Part shown: in pieces, positions 5,046 through 5,352 of the stretch
Layout of the letters: every line of letters starts with the position of its first letter
Position numbering within the stretch: the first letter of the stretch is position 1
Translations under genes and position numbers: made by a program
Assembly (NCBI GenBank): GCA_002478545.1
Contig: DLOY01000044.1
Coordinates: forward strand, 1-5,352
Direction: 5' to 3'
Length of the DNA stretch: 5,352 nt
Source: Micrococcales bacterium UBA7472
Lineage (GTDB): Bacteria; Actinomycetota; Actinomycetes; Actinomycetales; Microbacteriaceae
The notes under the pieces: model-generated
What the model saw: the letters and a program-made list of their open reading frames with translations, nothing else
Told to the model about the DNA's origin: nothing
The model's database searches: none

Positions 5046-5352
5046 CGCCGGCAAGGTTCGATCCGAAGAGCAGCTCAGAGGCGCGATCGTGCAGTGCGTG
5101 GAACTCGGGGGTGCGCATCATCTCGGGTGTGCGTGGTCTCGGGAGATCAACTTCAATGATTTCCTTGATGCGGCCTGGTCTTGGAGACATTACTGCGACC
5201 TGATCGGATAGGAAGATCGCCTCTGAGATGCCGTGCGTCACCATAAGGGTGGTCGCTGGTTTCTCGGTCCAGATCCTTAAAAGTTCCAGGTTTAGACGCT
5301 GCCTGGTCATGTCATCCAGAGCGCCAAAGGGTTCATCTAGCAGCAGAACTGA
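5032..5352 (-). CDS. ABC transporter ATP-binding protein, NitT/TauT (SsuB/TauB-like), C-terminal part
   Basis: Partial gene: its 5' part lies beyond the right window edge, and 106 C-terminal residues are visible. The frame stays open to base 5352, so the internal ATG at 5310 is not the start. Seen: Walker B with the catalytic Glu and D-loop in VLLLDEPFGALDD, and the H-loop His in LMVTHGISEAIFLSDQV, followed by VMSPRPGRI, which is characteristic of nitrate/sulfonate/taurine-type ATPases. The tail VDLPRPRTPE...PEFHALHDRASELL is also typical. Walker A, Q-loop and LSGG signature would lie in the missing part. The protein powers transport through permeases 1 and 2 from the cytoplasmic face. Its last 14 bases overlap permease 1. 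Confidence 0.94.
   Translation of the reverse strand, partial: SVLLLDEPFGALDDMTRQRLNLELLRIWTEKPATTLMVTHGISEAIFLSDQVAVMSPRPGRIKEIIEVDLPRPRTPEMMRTPEFHALHDRASELLFGSNLAGDDLS

Overview
The window looks like chromosomal DNA of a free-living actinobacterium with moderate GC. The short genes, tight overlaps, Shine-Dalgarno (SD) starts and protein style fit a small-genome Microbacteriaceae such as the freshwater Luna/Rhodoluna/Aquiluna group. This placement is a judgement from style; no rRNA or other marker gene is present. I found no tRNA, rRNA, CRISPR array, insertion sequence or origin, and no gene-free stretch longer than about 100 bases.

Left part, + strand (62-1789): a two-gene unit. The first gene encodes a membrane-anchored or secreted collagen-like protein. 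Its order is hydrophobic N-terminus, Ser/Thr/Pro/Glu stalk of four 8-residue repeats, 30 perfect Gly-X-Y triplets, a globular domain that reads like a phage tail-fibre or virion-structural domain, and a small tail with two cysteines. The second gene encodes a 155-residue protein with four predicted membrane helices and no recognised family. Its SD overlaps the first gene's stop codon, so the two are probably translated together. The pair may form a cell-surface fibre and its membrane partner.

Middle and right, - strand (5352 down to 1769): the order of transcription is the C-terminal part of an ABC ATPase (cut by the window edge), permease 1, permease 2, a DeoD-type purine nucleoside phosphorylase, and, after a 94-base gap, a classical short-chain dehydrogenase/reductase (SDR). 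The first four are packed as one operon (14-nt overlap, 4-nt ATGA overlap, 10-nt gap). The transporter is of the NitT/TauT/SsuBC class with two different permeases. Its substrate cannot be read from these proteins, but the tight link to deoD suggests uptake of nucleosides, nucleobases or a related pyrimidine or purine compound, followed by phosphorolysis in the cytoplasm. The substrate-binding protein is not in the window. The SDR may have its own promoter or be read at reduced level past a weak hairpin in the gap.

The two transcription units converge and their coding regions overlap by 21 bases at 1769-1789, leaving no room for a separate terminator between them. The most unusual element is the collagen/phage-fibre hybrid protein with its coupled membrane protein.
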